64,000 bases of DNA from Plumapathes pennacea (lineage: Eukaryota; Cnidaria; Anthozoa; Antipatharia; Myriopathidae). The stretch spans positions 13,707,578 through 13,771,577 of the forward strand of contig OZ038470.1 in NCBI GenBank assembly GCA_964036295.1, given 5' to 3'. Shown piece by piece: positions 28,775-40,247 of the stretch. The first letter of the stretch is position 1, and the number at the start of each line of letters is the position of its first letter. Made by a program: the position numbers and the translations under genes. Below the pieces are notes generated by a model. That model searched no databases. It had not been told where the DNA came from and saw only the letters and a program-made list of their open reading frames with translations.

Positions 28775-29208
28775 GCTCGGGGAGTGTTACCAATTGGGTT
28801 TCACGCCCCGACTCGTCGCCTCTATATAAAAATATATAGAATAAAAATGCTCGGGGCGTGTTACCAATTGTGTTTCACGCCCCGACTCGTCGCCTCTATA
28901 TAAAGATATATAGAATAAAAATGCTCGGGGCGTGTTACCAGTTGGGTTTCACGCCCCGACTCGTCGCCTCTATATAAAAATATATAGAATAAAAATGCTC
29001 GGGGCGTGTTACCAATTGTGTTTCACGCCCCGACTCGTCGCCTCTATATAAAGATATATAGAATAAAAATGCTCGGGGCGTGTTACCAGTTGGGTTTCAC
29101 GCCCCGACTCGTCGCCTCTATATAAAAATATATAGAATAAAAATGCTCGGGGCGTGTTACCAATTGTGTTTCACGCCCCGACTCGTCGCCTCTATATAAA
29201 AATATATA
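28775..29208. repeat. 74-bp satellite, six copies, with a dimeric pattern
   Basis: Units start at GCTCGGGG: 28775, 28849, 28923, 28997, 29071, 29145, exactly 74 bp apart. Each contains TCGGGGCGTG and its complement CACGCCCCGA about 14 bp apart, forming a hairpin, then CTATATAAA. Variants (CCAATTGTG with AAAGATAT, then CCAGTTGGG with AAAAATAT) alternate, giving a 148-bp higher-order period. Confidence 0.95.
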
Positions 29209-30972
29209 ACTTGCAATGCAACATAAAATTGTGAGATTAGCTGCAGGAAAAGTTGAGCAGTCTCTACTTTTTGCAACAATGTGTGGTTTTGTTGCACCGT
29301 GTGACGTGTACTTTGCAACTTGTCTCTTTGCGATGCTGTCGTCAGCTTTGCAAGACAAGTTGCAGGGAAAATTGCTTTGTGTGACATGGCCGTAAAAGGA
29401 TGTCTCAATTATTAAAATTATCTCTAATTTTAATTGGTTTGCAGGATCTCGGTGAGAGCGATGAGTTGTTTGTAACAGAAGTATTTTCTGGCTGTGTACA
29501 GCATCATAAAATTCTAAAGGTTTGTGTCTGTCAGATAAAAAGTCTGACATGTATTTTACAAAAACTTGAATGTGATACTGTGTCATCATTTAATTATAGT
29601 GAAAGGCCAAGGTATTAAATAATTATGGCTGGTAGTTATTTTACATAATTATTCTCTAAATGAGTGCAAACAATTTACTTTATTTTCTTAGGTTGTCGTG
29701 GAAGCTTATTACTCAGGAGGCAGCAGAAATTGTTTGAGAGTTGACAAAAATGTTTACACAGGTATGGTGGAAAAGTGTGCAATGAGATATCAAGAGTAAT
29801 ACATGGGCATGCAGAGATATGAATTTATCTTTGAGTGTTCATCTAAATACAAGAAGATCAATTTCATATTTCCAAGCGTCCATGTATTATTCTGTTTACT
29901 TTGATAAGCTCTGGTGTGAGACAGAGATTTCTGCCACTAAGAAACACAAAACAACCTCAGGCATCTGAGGGACTGGGTACAACTAAGTTACGGCATTGGG
30001 AGAATGGGGACCAGCAACCTCAGGCATTTGCAAGACTGGGTACAACTACACCATCAGCGAGTGTCGCCTCGTTCTCCTGACGAGGCCGAACACGGCATCA
30101 TGGGTAGTGATTGGCGGGAATTTTCACGACTTCGCTGAAGAGACGTCCATCTTGGATGGAAGAGCGGGGGTTCGCTGTTGCTTCACAAGATTTTTAAGGT
30201 TCCCCAAGTTCGGAATGATTTCCAGCAGAAAAGAAACCTCCAGAGTCCCAAACGCCTCTGCTCTCCAGACTCCCCCCGACTAGGACATCCACCTCGCTCG
30301 CAACTGAAGGTCGGCTGAAGCGGCCCAAAGCGTCCGGTCCGGCTCTACGCCTAAACGAAGCCCCATTTCACATGTAAGTTAGTTTTAGGTTCTGTCATTG
30401 TTGTTTGTTATTTCTCCCCGTAACCAACTCGCCTTCTCAGGCCATGTGTGCGCTCAAGTTTCCTTCTCGTGTAACTTATGCAAAACGCATTTGCCACCTC
30501 ACACCTCGTGTTAATTTGTTTGTCCTTCGTTTCTACCTTGTCGCACACTCGTGTCCCTTCGTTTTTAGTTTTTCTATGTACTGGTCTAGCTTATTTTCCC
30601 CATATATTTTGTTTCCTTTTGCCTTTCACAATACTTTTTACATACTTTTCTGGCGGCACAACTTCCCTGTTTTATGGTCGCTTTGTAGCAGTAGTTTGCA
30701 TCATTTCGTTTTTCCCTTCGTATCCTCAATCTTCTATAAATATTTTTCCCCCAGTTTTCTTGTTTTCTTGTTCTCTTAGTCACAGATGTTATTTTTTTCT
30801 TCTTCTGCCGTGTTTTCACTTCCGTTCCTTCCTTCGGAACGACGAGATAAAACGTATATCTGAGAAACGAATTAAAGCAAACATACCATTACATTTAGAG
30901 TTGCATTTTATAATACATTTATTTTGAGTCATAATAAACGGACAATGTATTTCAAAAACGAGGCCGCAGTAC

Positions 30973-31465
30973 CGGGGGGGGGGGGGGGGGGGGGTACTCC
31001 TATGAAAAGCCATATGGGTATGTGCTGCCCCAAAAGGTATCGTTTTCAAGCATTTTTAGTCTGAAATAGGGTATCGATTTTGCCTTTTTGGTCTGAAATA
31101 GGGTATCGATTTTGTCTTTTTGGTCTGAAATAGGGTATCGATTTTGTCTTTTTGATCTGGGATAGGTATGATTTTAACAGAAATATGTCGCTGCGGACAT
31201 TGCACAGCAAATGGAAGAAAACACAGGGCAGAAATCGTTGCAAAAGAACAAAAAATCTCTAAACAAAAGTCTGAAATAGGATATACATTTTGGGGTCAGG
31301 TCTGAAATAGGGTATACATTTTTGGAGTCAGGTCTGAAATAGGGTATAGAAAATCAGGTATTTTGGTCTAAAATATGGGGTAAGGGTTTTCAGGACCAAG
31401 TGGCACACCCCCACCCCAAATTATAACAAGTGCCCCGCCCCACCCCCCCCCCCCCCCCCCCCGGC
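30973..31465 (+). repeat. Dispersed repeat with 'TCTGAAATAGGGTAT' units, copy 2
   Basis: Same order of motifs as 3058-3470, with extra tandem GGTATCGATTTTG units at 31040-31160 and long G and C runs at its ends. Confidence 0.75.
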
Positions 31466-32429
31466 CACAGTAGCACTGTCATGAACAAAGTTCATAGTAA
31501 CATCTTAAATTCTTAAAGTCAACTGCAATGGGGGGGGGGGGGGGGGTGTGGTGGGGGGTCTTATATCCGGAATAATATATTTGTTGCCAAATGGATGGGC
31601 TTATATCCCGGAGGCCTTTAACGTGGGATTTTACGGTATTTGTTTACCTATTGATGTAGGTTTTTTTTTAGTCATGCTTTATATTTCCTTACACTTTTTA
31701 GTTGTTTTATTGGTATCCATGTGTCTGTTGGTTATGCACCCCATTGGGGCTTTTACAATGTCCCCTATCCCGCCCGACACTGGGCAGGCAGTATCCTTGC
31801 GATTCACTGCCGTGGAAGTTCGAACTCCTTGAAATTCAAAACTGCGTTTTTTTATAATTATTTTTGTGATACAGTGCATTTCTTTTTTTTTTTTCTGGTG
31901 ATTGAAACTTTTCCAATTCAGATGAGCTATTTGGTAAACTTGTTTATGTGTAGGTTCTAAATATTACTATAGCATGATGTGTATAAAAAGTTTAAGGTCA
32001 CCTAATTAGCATCTTTTCACTATCAATGATGTTGTGCTTTATTATAGACAGCAAAAAATATGTAATGTAATTATCCCCTATTATATACTATTTTTGTAAG
32101 TACCCATGCTCAATTTTCATCCATTACAATATTATTATTTTACACTGTTTTCTTACCTCGTGTTTCCTGTTCTCCCTACTATAGTCAGATGTTCTCCTGA
32201 GCCAGCTGCTGCAGAGTGTTCCAGGCTGACTTCCTCCAGACTGTTGCGGACAGACTCTTCTGGGCTGACTTCCTGCAGACTGTTGTGGACATTCCTCCAG
32301 CATGCTGTTCCAGGCTCTCTTATTATCATCCATTTTTCTCTTTTCTTCTGAGTCCCCTCAAGTCCCTCGTCCCCTGTATGATCATTGTGTGCCTTCCATC
32401 AACCTGATGATGACCATCATTCAACTCTG

Positions 32430-33003
32430 CTGAAGGAGGAAGGGTGCAGATGAATGTTAGCAAAGGGATAGGCAGGAAGAGGTTTGAAACAGGACTCTAA
32501 GGAGACCGTGGGCGCATTGTTTTCCCTCTGGTGAGTTGTAGGAGTTAGGTGGGAGAGTTAGGACTAGAATGGGGAGAATTGGCCAAAGCAGTGGTACGCA
32601 TTTCAATCCTCAAAATGAGAAGAATGGGCAGGTGACTCGAGACTGGTCGGCTTACAGGCAACATAGACCTCAACGACATTGATGGCACCTCTGTACGGGC
32701 GGGTCTCTGCCGCCAAGTCGCATTTGCATGTACTCCGGATGGAGGGTGCCATCCTCTACAAAGGACTACTTGCAGCTCCAGATCTCGTCGCCGAGGGGTG
32801 GTCCACCCATTTAACTTGTCGAGAGGGTTGTTATGCGTACCACTGCTTTGGCCAATTCTCCCCATTCTAGCCCTAACTTTCTCATCTTACTCCTACAACT
32901 CATCAGAGGGGAGGCAATGCACCCACGGCCCCCTCAGGGCCCTGTTTTGACTCTCTTCCTGTCTATCTCCTCGCTGATATTCATCTGCATTCTTCCTCCT
33001 TCA
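32430..33003. mobile_element. Foldback element with arms of about 170 bp
   Basis: The left arm (32430-32600) and right arm (about 32825-33003) are inverted: GGCCAAAGCAGTGGTACGCA against TGCGTACCACTGCTTTGGCC, and GAGTTGTAGGAG against CTCCTACAACTC. The outer parts also pair (CTGAAGGAGGAAG and CTTCCTCCTTCAG). There is no transposase. Confidence 0.8.
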
Positions 33004-33910
33004 GTGGGGTTGGCTGTTGGTCGGAGGGTAGGTGGATAGGGACTGGATTGTACAGGTGATTTGGGAGGGATGGGATTTGAGGGGAGGGGTGGGAGAGGGG
33101 GCCTGGGATGACCGTGAACGTGGTTGTGCAACCGTCACCTCCCTTGGTGTACTTCCACCATCCCAGGCCCCCTCCCCCGACAGGATGCCCCATTCCTAAC
33201 CCATAACCCATAACCCTAAGTAACCGTAACGCTGACCCTAACACTACTTGACCCTAACCATGGCGCCATAACCTAACCCAACACACCCAATGATTAAAAT
33301 TTATTTATTTTGTTTTATTTCATTTATTTTATTTATTTATTTTATTATTTTATGTATGAATAAAGGAATAAAGAATAACAAGTAAAGAAATGAACAAAAG
33401 AATAAACGATAAAATAAACAAAAGAAAAAATGAATAATTAAATAATGTATAAGTGAATGAATTGATTTATTCAAATCCAAATTTCAAATTACCATACACC
33501 CATAATTCCATTGGGCCAGTCAGAATTGATTTATTCATTCATGCATGCAGTTATTTAATTATTCATTTATTCATATAATGAATAAATGAATTGATTAAAT
33601 GAATTGATTAATTATTCATATAATGAATAATTTAATTTATTAAATGAATTGATTAATTATTCATATAATGAATAAATGAATTACTAAATTCAATAAATTG
33701 AAGGAATGAATAAATAAGGGACAAGTTCCCAAAAGAGAGAATTTCTATTTAAACAGACGCTGTTGAAAGCTGTGTTGGCCTTGCCCTTCAGATGATGGTT
33801 GAAGTAAGGAAAGGAACTTGTGGAAGGAAGGTAAGTCTAAATTTCAAACTACCGTCACCCAAAATTCGCATCTTCAGCATGCTTCGGGGCCACGCAGAAT
33901 ATTGGGCATG

Positions 33911-34228
33911 GCCCAAGGGTGAGGGGGGAGGTGATACTCCCATATAGGTATGTGCCACCCCAAAGGGTATCATTTTCAGCATTTTAGTCTGAAATAGGGT
34001 ATCAATTTTAACCTTCAGTCTGGAATAGGTTGGAGACTTGTTATTTGGTCTGAAATAGGGATGAAAATTGCAAATTTTGGTCTGAAATAGGGCTGAAAAT
34101 CGCATTTTTTGGTCTAAAATATGGTCAAAAATTACAAATTATGATCTGAAATAGGGTAAGGGTTTTCAGTCCCAGGCGGCACACCCCCACCCAAAATTTT
34201 GAGGAGTATCCCCTCCCCCCCCCCCCAG
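33911..34228 (+). repeat. Dispersed repeat with 'TCTGAAATAGGGTAT' units, copy 3
   Basis: More diverged than the copies at 3.1 and 31 kb but with the same order: ACTCCCATATAGG, CACCCCAAAGGGTATC, several CTGAAATAGG units, GGCACACCCCCACCC, then a C run. Confidence 0.7.
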
Positions 34229-34464
34229 TGAATAAAAAAGCAAAAAATCAGGGGGGGTTGAGTTGTGAACTAAGTCACTTTCAAAGTTGGTAGGCCTGTT
34301 TGCTGAGGACTGTAATGGATCTCTGATAGATTTGATAGATTGTTAATGCATGCTGAGAAGGGTGGTACCCATGGGGCTGTTAAATTTCTGTTGAGGTCTT
34401 TGCACGTACCCCACATAGTTTGAATACCAATGTATCCATAAAATCCACTTGACTAGTCCATTAT

Positions 34465-34860
34465 TTTATTCCACAGCCTTCAGAGTTTTTCAAGCAGTAA
34501 TTTCCTGAGCACAAGGCTGCAGTGACTTCCTACTTTCCTGGAGTTTTGTATCAGGTGGGTGATGCTAATCATGAAAATATCTCATGTGCCAAATTTTGAA
34601 GTTGTACATAGTTTGTTATATACCAAGACGTACCTTACAAAAATTCACTTGACTTAGTCTACTATGTTATTCCACAGACTTCAGAGTGTTTAAACAGTTG
34701 TTTACTTAGCATAATTTATTTGACAAGGCTGCAGTGATGTCCTACTTAACTAGTCCATTATTTTATTCCACAGACTTCAAAGTTTTTCGAACAGTAATTT
34801 CCTGAGCACAAGGCTGCAATGACTTCCTACTTTCCTGGAGTTTTGTATCAGGTGGGTGAT
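34465..34860. repeat. Local tandem duplication
   Basis: Three related blocks begin with TTATTCCACAG(A/C)CTTCA(A/G)AG; two continue with ATTTCCTGAGCACAAGGCTG and GGAGTTTTGTATCAGGTGGG. The middle block is partly deleted. Confidence 0.65.
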
Positions 34861-35360
34861 ATGTATAGTTGAAACAAAATTAACTACAAGATCACATCTG
34901 GTAGAAAAAAAAATTAAATTGCTAACATTCAGTGATCTGTCCATATGTCCCAAATCTCATTTTTGAAAGTTTAAGTGAGTTCTTCAGGTTTTTATTACTG
35001 TTAATGTATTTTGTTTTTGTTTTTGTTTTGTTTGTTTTTTTGTTTTGTTTGTTTTTTTGTTTTGTTTGTTGTTGTTGTTGAAAGGCAGATCCCAGGATTT
35101 GCACTGGGCTTTTGAGGTGGAACAAGGCTGGCTCACCTTCCAGTACTTCTTGGTGAAGAGCAAGTACAAAATGCATCTATTTTAAGTCGGACATTATAGG
35201 GCCAAGCTTGGAAGTGTGTGGACAAGTGTATATTTACCCCTCTGCATTCTACTAGCTGGGATTGTCATACTATGCACTGTGATCATGTTTCCAGGTAAAT
35301 TAGACTTTGTTAGTTTGTAATATTCACTTTTGCATAAACTGTACAGTTCAGTTAGTTATA

Positions 35361-35572
35361 TTTATTATATACATACTGAGACATACTCACGAAAAAGCCA
35401 TATCGTAAAATTTCGTACGCAAATGAGTTCTAGCCAATGAGAGGCCGCGAACGACGCTTTTCACACGTGAAAAAAATCGTTCGTCCAATCACAAGCTGCG
35501 AACGACGATTTTTCACTACTTTTAAAGGGTTTCCCGGTCCCATCATAAATGTCTCAGTATGTATATAATAAA
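35361..35572. mobile_element. MITE with ATATACATACTGAGACA inverted ends
   Basis: The left end ATATACATACTGAGACA and right end TGTCTCAGTATGTATAT are perfect inverted repeats. The centre holds paired AACGACG strings. Confidence 0.75.
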
Positions 35573-35575
35573 CAG

Positions 35576-35722
35576 AAAACATCATGGAAAGTGCTTCGTA
35601 CAGTTTTTATTCACTCGTTGTTTCGTATCATAAAACTCACTCGCTCGCAAAGCCTCGCTCGTTCGTTTTATGATACTTCACAACTCGTGAATAAAAACCG
35701 TACGCGCGCACTTTCCATGAAG
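35576..35722. mobile_element. Foldback element
   Basis: CATGGAAAGTGC on the left pairs with GCACTTTCCATG on the right, and TTTTTATTCAC with GTGAATAAAAA. The core is CGCTCGCAAAGCCTCGCTCG. It abuts the preceding MITE. Confidence 0.7.
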
Positions 35723-36356
35723 TAATCTCTATATATTAGAGAAGCAACAAACAGATAAAAAAAACATGGGAAAAAGTTATAAATATTGTAAAAATAATTC
35801 AAAAACCAGAGGGAGGCAATTCTTTGATATTTTGCAAATCATAGCCATAGATTTTGATATTTGGTTGCAATGTATACTATTTCTGCATAAACAACATAGC
35901 TAATGTGAGTAATAATGTTATGTACAAAGAGTTGTTTGACGTACACTAACATAATAAGGAAAACTTTAGAAGTTAACTGTTAGCACGAGAAAGTTTAGTT
36001 TCAGTTTCATTTGCCAAAAATGCATTTTTTTTTTACATTTGATGTTTGTGTCTTAATGCAATGTCTGTCATCCCCTATTTAGGGAGCTTTGTACAAGAAT
36101 GGAAAGACAATGCATTTACACTGTCAATTGAACAACCAGAAGATAAGAACTACTTCTGATTACCAACTCAAGTTATAAAGTCAAGTCAATCAATATATAT
36201 TCATGGATGTCATACAGTATCAGCAAATGCAGGTTTATTTATTGCAAATTGTTATGCAGCAGTTTAATAATTTTTTGATGACTGTCAAAAAAACCAAAAC
36301 CAAAGCAAGTACCCAACCGATCACAGAGGCTTAACCATGTTTTTTAACTAATCAGA

Positions 36357-36655
36357 ATTAGTATATACCACACAAGTGAATCGTGCTTTTCGCGCGCTCT
36401 GGTTGGCTCCGCAATCTCGGAATATCAAGTACTATTCACCTCCTGGCGGCTTCCGGTAAAACAAAATGGCGCACGAACCCAATTTTTGTCCACTTTTGTC
36501 GGAAAAAAAAGCTATTTGGGAGTTTGCTATTAAACTTGTGTGGTATATACTAAAACAATTATTCGCCTCAGTGTTGGTGAATAGTGGTGGATATTTACCT
36601 CGCCGAAATGGCTCGGTAAATATCCACTGCTATTCACCCCCACTTCGGCGAATAA
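36357..36655. repeat. Dispersed repeat (AGTATATACCACACAAGTGA type), longer copy
   Basis: Starts AGTATATACCACACAAGTGA as at 26190. It also contains inverted copies of the same start (TGTGTGGTATATACT at 36536-36550) and repeated GGATATTTACC / GGTAAATATCC, so it is a nested foldback. Confidence 0.6.
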
Positions 36656-37110
36656 AATTGTTACTTATCTTATGATGAAGCCTTATGAAACCAATCAGCA
36701 ATGTGAAAAGGCTGAAAACAATATTGCTTTCTTGTGTGGAGAATAATGCAATCAATGTTTTTGCTCTTGATTGACCAAGATTGTTGCTGTTTAGTGAACT
36801 TGTTTTTGACCATTTTTTTGGAAAGCGTAGCAAATGCAAAGCCAATGTAAGCAATCACTTGGTTATTTGTACTGTCATCCGAAAACAGCTCTATGCTGAT
36901 GATCATTTAGATGAATAATTCTTGTTGCTTTGTTTTACGTTTTTAGATAATTTTACATTTAGAGATTTTTTAGATATAATGCAATTATCGACCTAGATTT
37001 TGTGAAATTGGCAGCAATATTGCTGTATTGTATCTAAATTCCTGCAAATGTTGGCAATTTACATGTATATAAGAAGTCTTGTTCCAGGTTAAAAAATATA
37101 CAAAAATTAA

Positions 37111-37217
<107 letters not shown>

Positions 37218-37675
37218 CCAATGATGGTGAATAATAAAGCAGTGAATGCATGTGGCTGGTTATGGTGAATGATGCCTTGTGATGCTAGTTTCTGTTTAAC
37301 ATTTCAAAACACTCGTACTCTGAGAATATCGAGTGACATCCCCTTTCTGTTTGCAGGGGTCGGGGCAGATAATTATAGGCTTGACTTCCCCCCCCCAACC
37401 TACAGTATTTTAAAATTGCTGCCACCATTTTACTGATCCTGCAAATTCATGCCTGTGTTTTTTTAACGCTGATTGTTTGCGGCTGCAAAATGCGTTTGAA
37501 TGTTGCGGAATTTTCACCTCCCACCAGCTTTTTCCTTGCCGGGAAAGTCCACCGGAACTGAAAACACCAACACATGTGCAGACGTTTTGCTGCGGTGTTG
37601 TTGCCAATGTCGCACCCAGACCCTCCTCGATGTCTTAGGCGCATGCCCGAAAGACGAGTCTAGCAAGGGACTAAA

Positions 37676-38482
37676 CTAACTCCAACTTTGACCGTTAATT
37701 TCTCCAAGATTAAAACTTATTTTCCAATTCAAAGAGCAGATTACTATCAGTTACTACCTCAAGATCCTACTTTCTGCATTTAAGTGGGATTCACAGACCA
37801 AAAAAATTTTGGTTTAAAACCCTAGGAGCCTGGGACTAACCCTAACTAACTCCAACTTTGACCGTTAATTTCTCCAAGATTGAAACTTATTTTCAAATTC
37901 AAAGGGCAGATTACTATCAGTTACTACCTCAGGATCCTACTTTCTGCATTTAAGTTGGATTCAGAGACCAAAAAATTTTTGGTTTAAAACCCCAGGAGCC
38001 TGGGACTTAACCTTAACTAACTCCAACTTTGACCGTTAATTTCTCCAAGATTGTAACTTATTTTCAAATTCAAATGGCAGATTACTATCAGTTACTACCT
38101 CAAGATCCTACTTTCTGCATTTAAGTTGGATTCACAGACCAAAAAATTTTTGGTTTAAAACCCTAGGAGCCTGGGACTAACCTTAACTAACTCCAACTTT
38201 GACCGTTAATTTCTCCAAGATTGAAACTTATTTTCAAATTCAAAGGGCAGATTACTATCAGTTACTACCTCAAGATCCTACTTTCTGCATTTAAGTTGGA
38301 TTCAGAGACCAAAAAAATTTGGTTTAAAACCCTAGGAGCCTGGGACTAACCTTAACTAACTCCAACTTTGACCGTTAATTTCTTCAAGATTAAAACTTAT
38401 TTTCAAATTCAAAGGGCAGATTACTATCAGTTACTACCTCAAGATCCTACTTTCTGCATTTAAGTTGGATTCAGAGACCAAA
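37676..38482. repeat. 170-bp satellite, five copies, last one truncated
   Basis: TCCAACTTTGACCGTTAATT starts units at 37681, 37851, 38022, 38192 and 38361. Units end CCTAGGAGCCTGGGAC. The fifth stops at GAGACCAAA and is joined directly to the dispersed repeat at 38484. Copies differ at few positions. Confidence 0.95.
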
Positions 38483-38483
38483 T

Positions 38484-38790
38484 CAAAGCAGCAAGGCAGC
38501 TGTAGGCTCGCGAATTTGTAAAAAGTGCTTTTGCGGTAGTGGGTATTTAATAGAACTGGCTCAAGGCCACATCGTAAAAATTGCTCAATTTTAGGTATGT
38601 GGAAGGTCGCATCCATTTCCGCGGGCCTCCACTTTTGCTGAACCGCGTATTCGATTTAGTCTTACTTTTGAAAATCCTCATTTACGAGGCGGTAGATTAT
38701 AAAACTTAGACGCTCGAAATGGGAGAATTTAAAATTCTTCACCGAGTCCAAAGCTATGAACCGGAAGGAGACCTTCCGGAGTCGCACTGA
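38484..38790. repeat. Dispersed repeat of about 330 bp, copy 2
   Basis: See 28316-28650. Here it is fused to the truncated end of the 170-bp satellite and has an internal deletion near 38690. Confidence 0.8.
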
Positions 38791-39539
38791 AAAAAGTCTA
38801 TCCGTGACTTCATTACTCATGTCATGCACAGTTTATGTTCAACATCTACATATTCATCAGAGGCCATGATACTCCAGCCTGGGCTGCATTCAAGCTAAAA
38901 ACACGCCTTTCTTCTTTTGGCTGAGTTTCAAGTCGAATAAGTTTAAATGAAATCTGATAACTTGTTGACATTACTTGCGGTTTTGGTCAAATTCATTTTC
39001 GAATTCTTCTTCCCTCAGTTCTCTACAGTATTTTTCATTGCTGGCGAAAACTATGCGAAGCAAAGCAAATATAATCAAACGATAGAAATGTTTCGACAAG
39101 CTGAAGTCGCTCGATCGCGATCAGGGCTGTCAGTGGTCACGGGTCTTTCAACTTTGACTTACGCTTGTCAAACCGAGAATTTACTCAAACCTCTGTGATA
39201 ATGGTTCTGAAGTGCAACAGATCTACTGGTAATTCAGGAATACAATGATAACAATCAAAATTACTCCAGAAAACGTCTTCCCATCTCTTCGTTTCTTCAT
39301 GCGTATTCGCTGATGCTCAAATTTCAAAGGCAATTGTTGACAAAGCATGACGGACTGACTGACTGACACAGTCTTAACTGCAATAGGTTTGGAAGCTTAA
39401 AAATGCCACAGAAAAAACTACTTCGACGATCGCGTTCTCGATTTTGTTGCGTTGTCGGTAATATCGATACTGCCCAAATTGGGAACAGAACGACTTCCAT
39501 ATTTGGAATCCATTGTTGACAGCACCGGGACACATTCCA

Positions 39540-39670
39540 GTTGACTGGATCGCATGAAGCTTCGCTTTTCAGCACTTCGTGCTGAACGCGAGCTTAAAAA
39601 ACTAATTTTCATACGAAAGGATTTGACTAGACCTCGTTTAAAAACAGAGGCAACATGCATCTCGGAAGTG
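39540..39670. repeat. Fragment of the repeat also found at 48920-49100
   Basis: Shares ACTAATTTTCATACGAAAGG-like and CTAGACCTCG / CTAGGCCTCG strings and the CATCTCGGAA(G/A)TGGC end with 48920-49100. Confidence 0.45.
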
Positions 39671-40247
39671 GCTACAGTTATCCTGTAGATTGATTTTTTG
39701 CTCAGTAAATGCCGCGTCTATCAGTTATAAGGGTTTATATTTCGACATGACTGCTAATGACACAATCTTTTAATGTGCGAAAGCGTGTTGGTGCAGAAAT
39801 ATGATTGCTTTCCTGAATCCAAAAACAAATTTAATCACGGAGAGAGGAATAACAGGAAATTTCGCAGTTGACTTAACGGTGTTAGCTTATTTGCGAGAGA
39901 AATTCTCCACCAGGTTTTGCTCCTGATTGGCCGAGAATGCTATTATTGTCAGGACCAATCCGAAAGCGTAGAAAACGCACGGGCAATCACACAATTACTT
40001 TCGACGACTTTCGACAGTTCGCCCCAAACATCAACGCTTGGGTTACCTGTGCTGAACTCCCAGACCCTTTATCCTATTTCTAGTAAAACGTCATCATAGA
40101 GCAGCAAAAACAAAAACAACAACAAACATACAAACATACAAAAAAAGAAAGACCGGAACCCAGTCCGGTTCCCAAACCCTCACACGGCCGACACGGCCTG
40201 ATTTGGTCAATTGGCCCCAGACTTTTTGTGGCCAACGCGACACAAAC

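Noticed and set aside
28775-29208. Regular repeats with hairpins resembling a CRISPR array
   Set aside because: Units are head-to-tail with no unique spacers, in an intron-rich animal genome; this is a satellite.
29083-29589. 168-residue minus-strand ORF
   Set aside because: Overlaps the 74-bp satellite and adjacent repeat sequence; no domain, start context or splice support.
30405-30927. Phe/Ser-rich hydrophobic ORFs
   Set aside because: Low-complexity T/C-rich DNA gives overlapping hydrophobic frames; no family features.
33195-33290. Telomere-like CCCTAA strings
   Set aside because: Only scattered CCCTAA/CCATAA words, no regular TTAGGG array.
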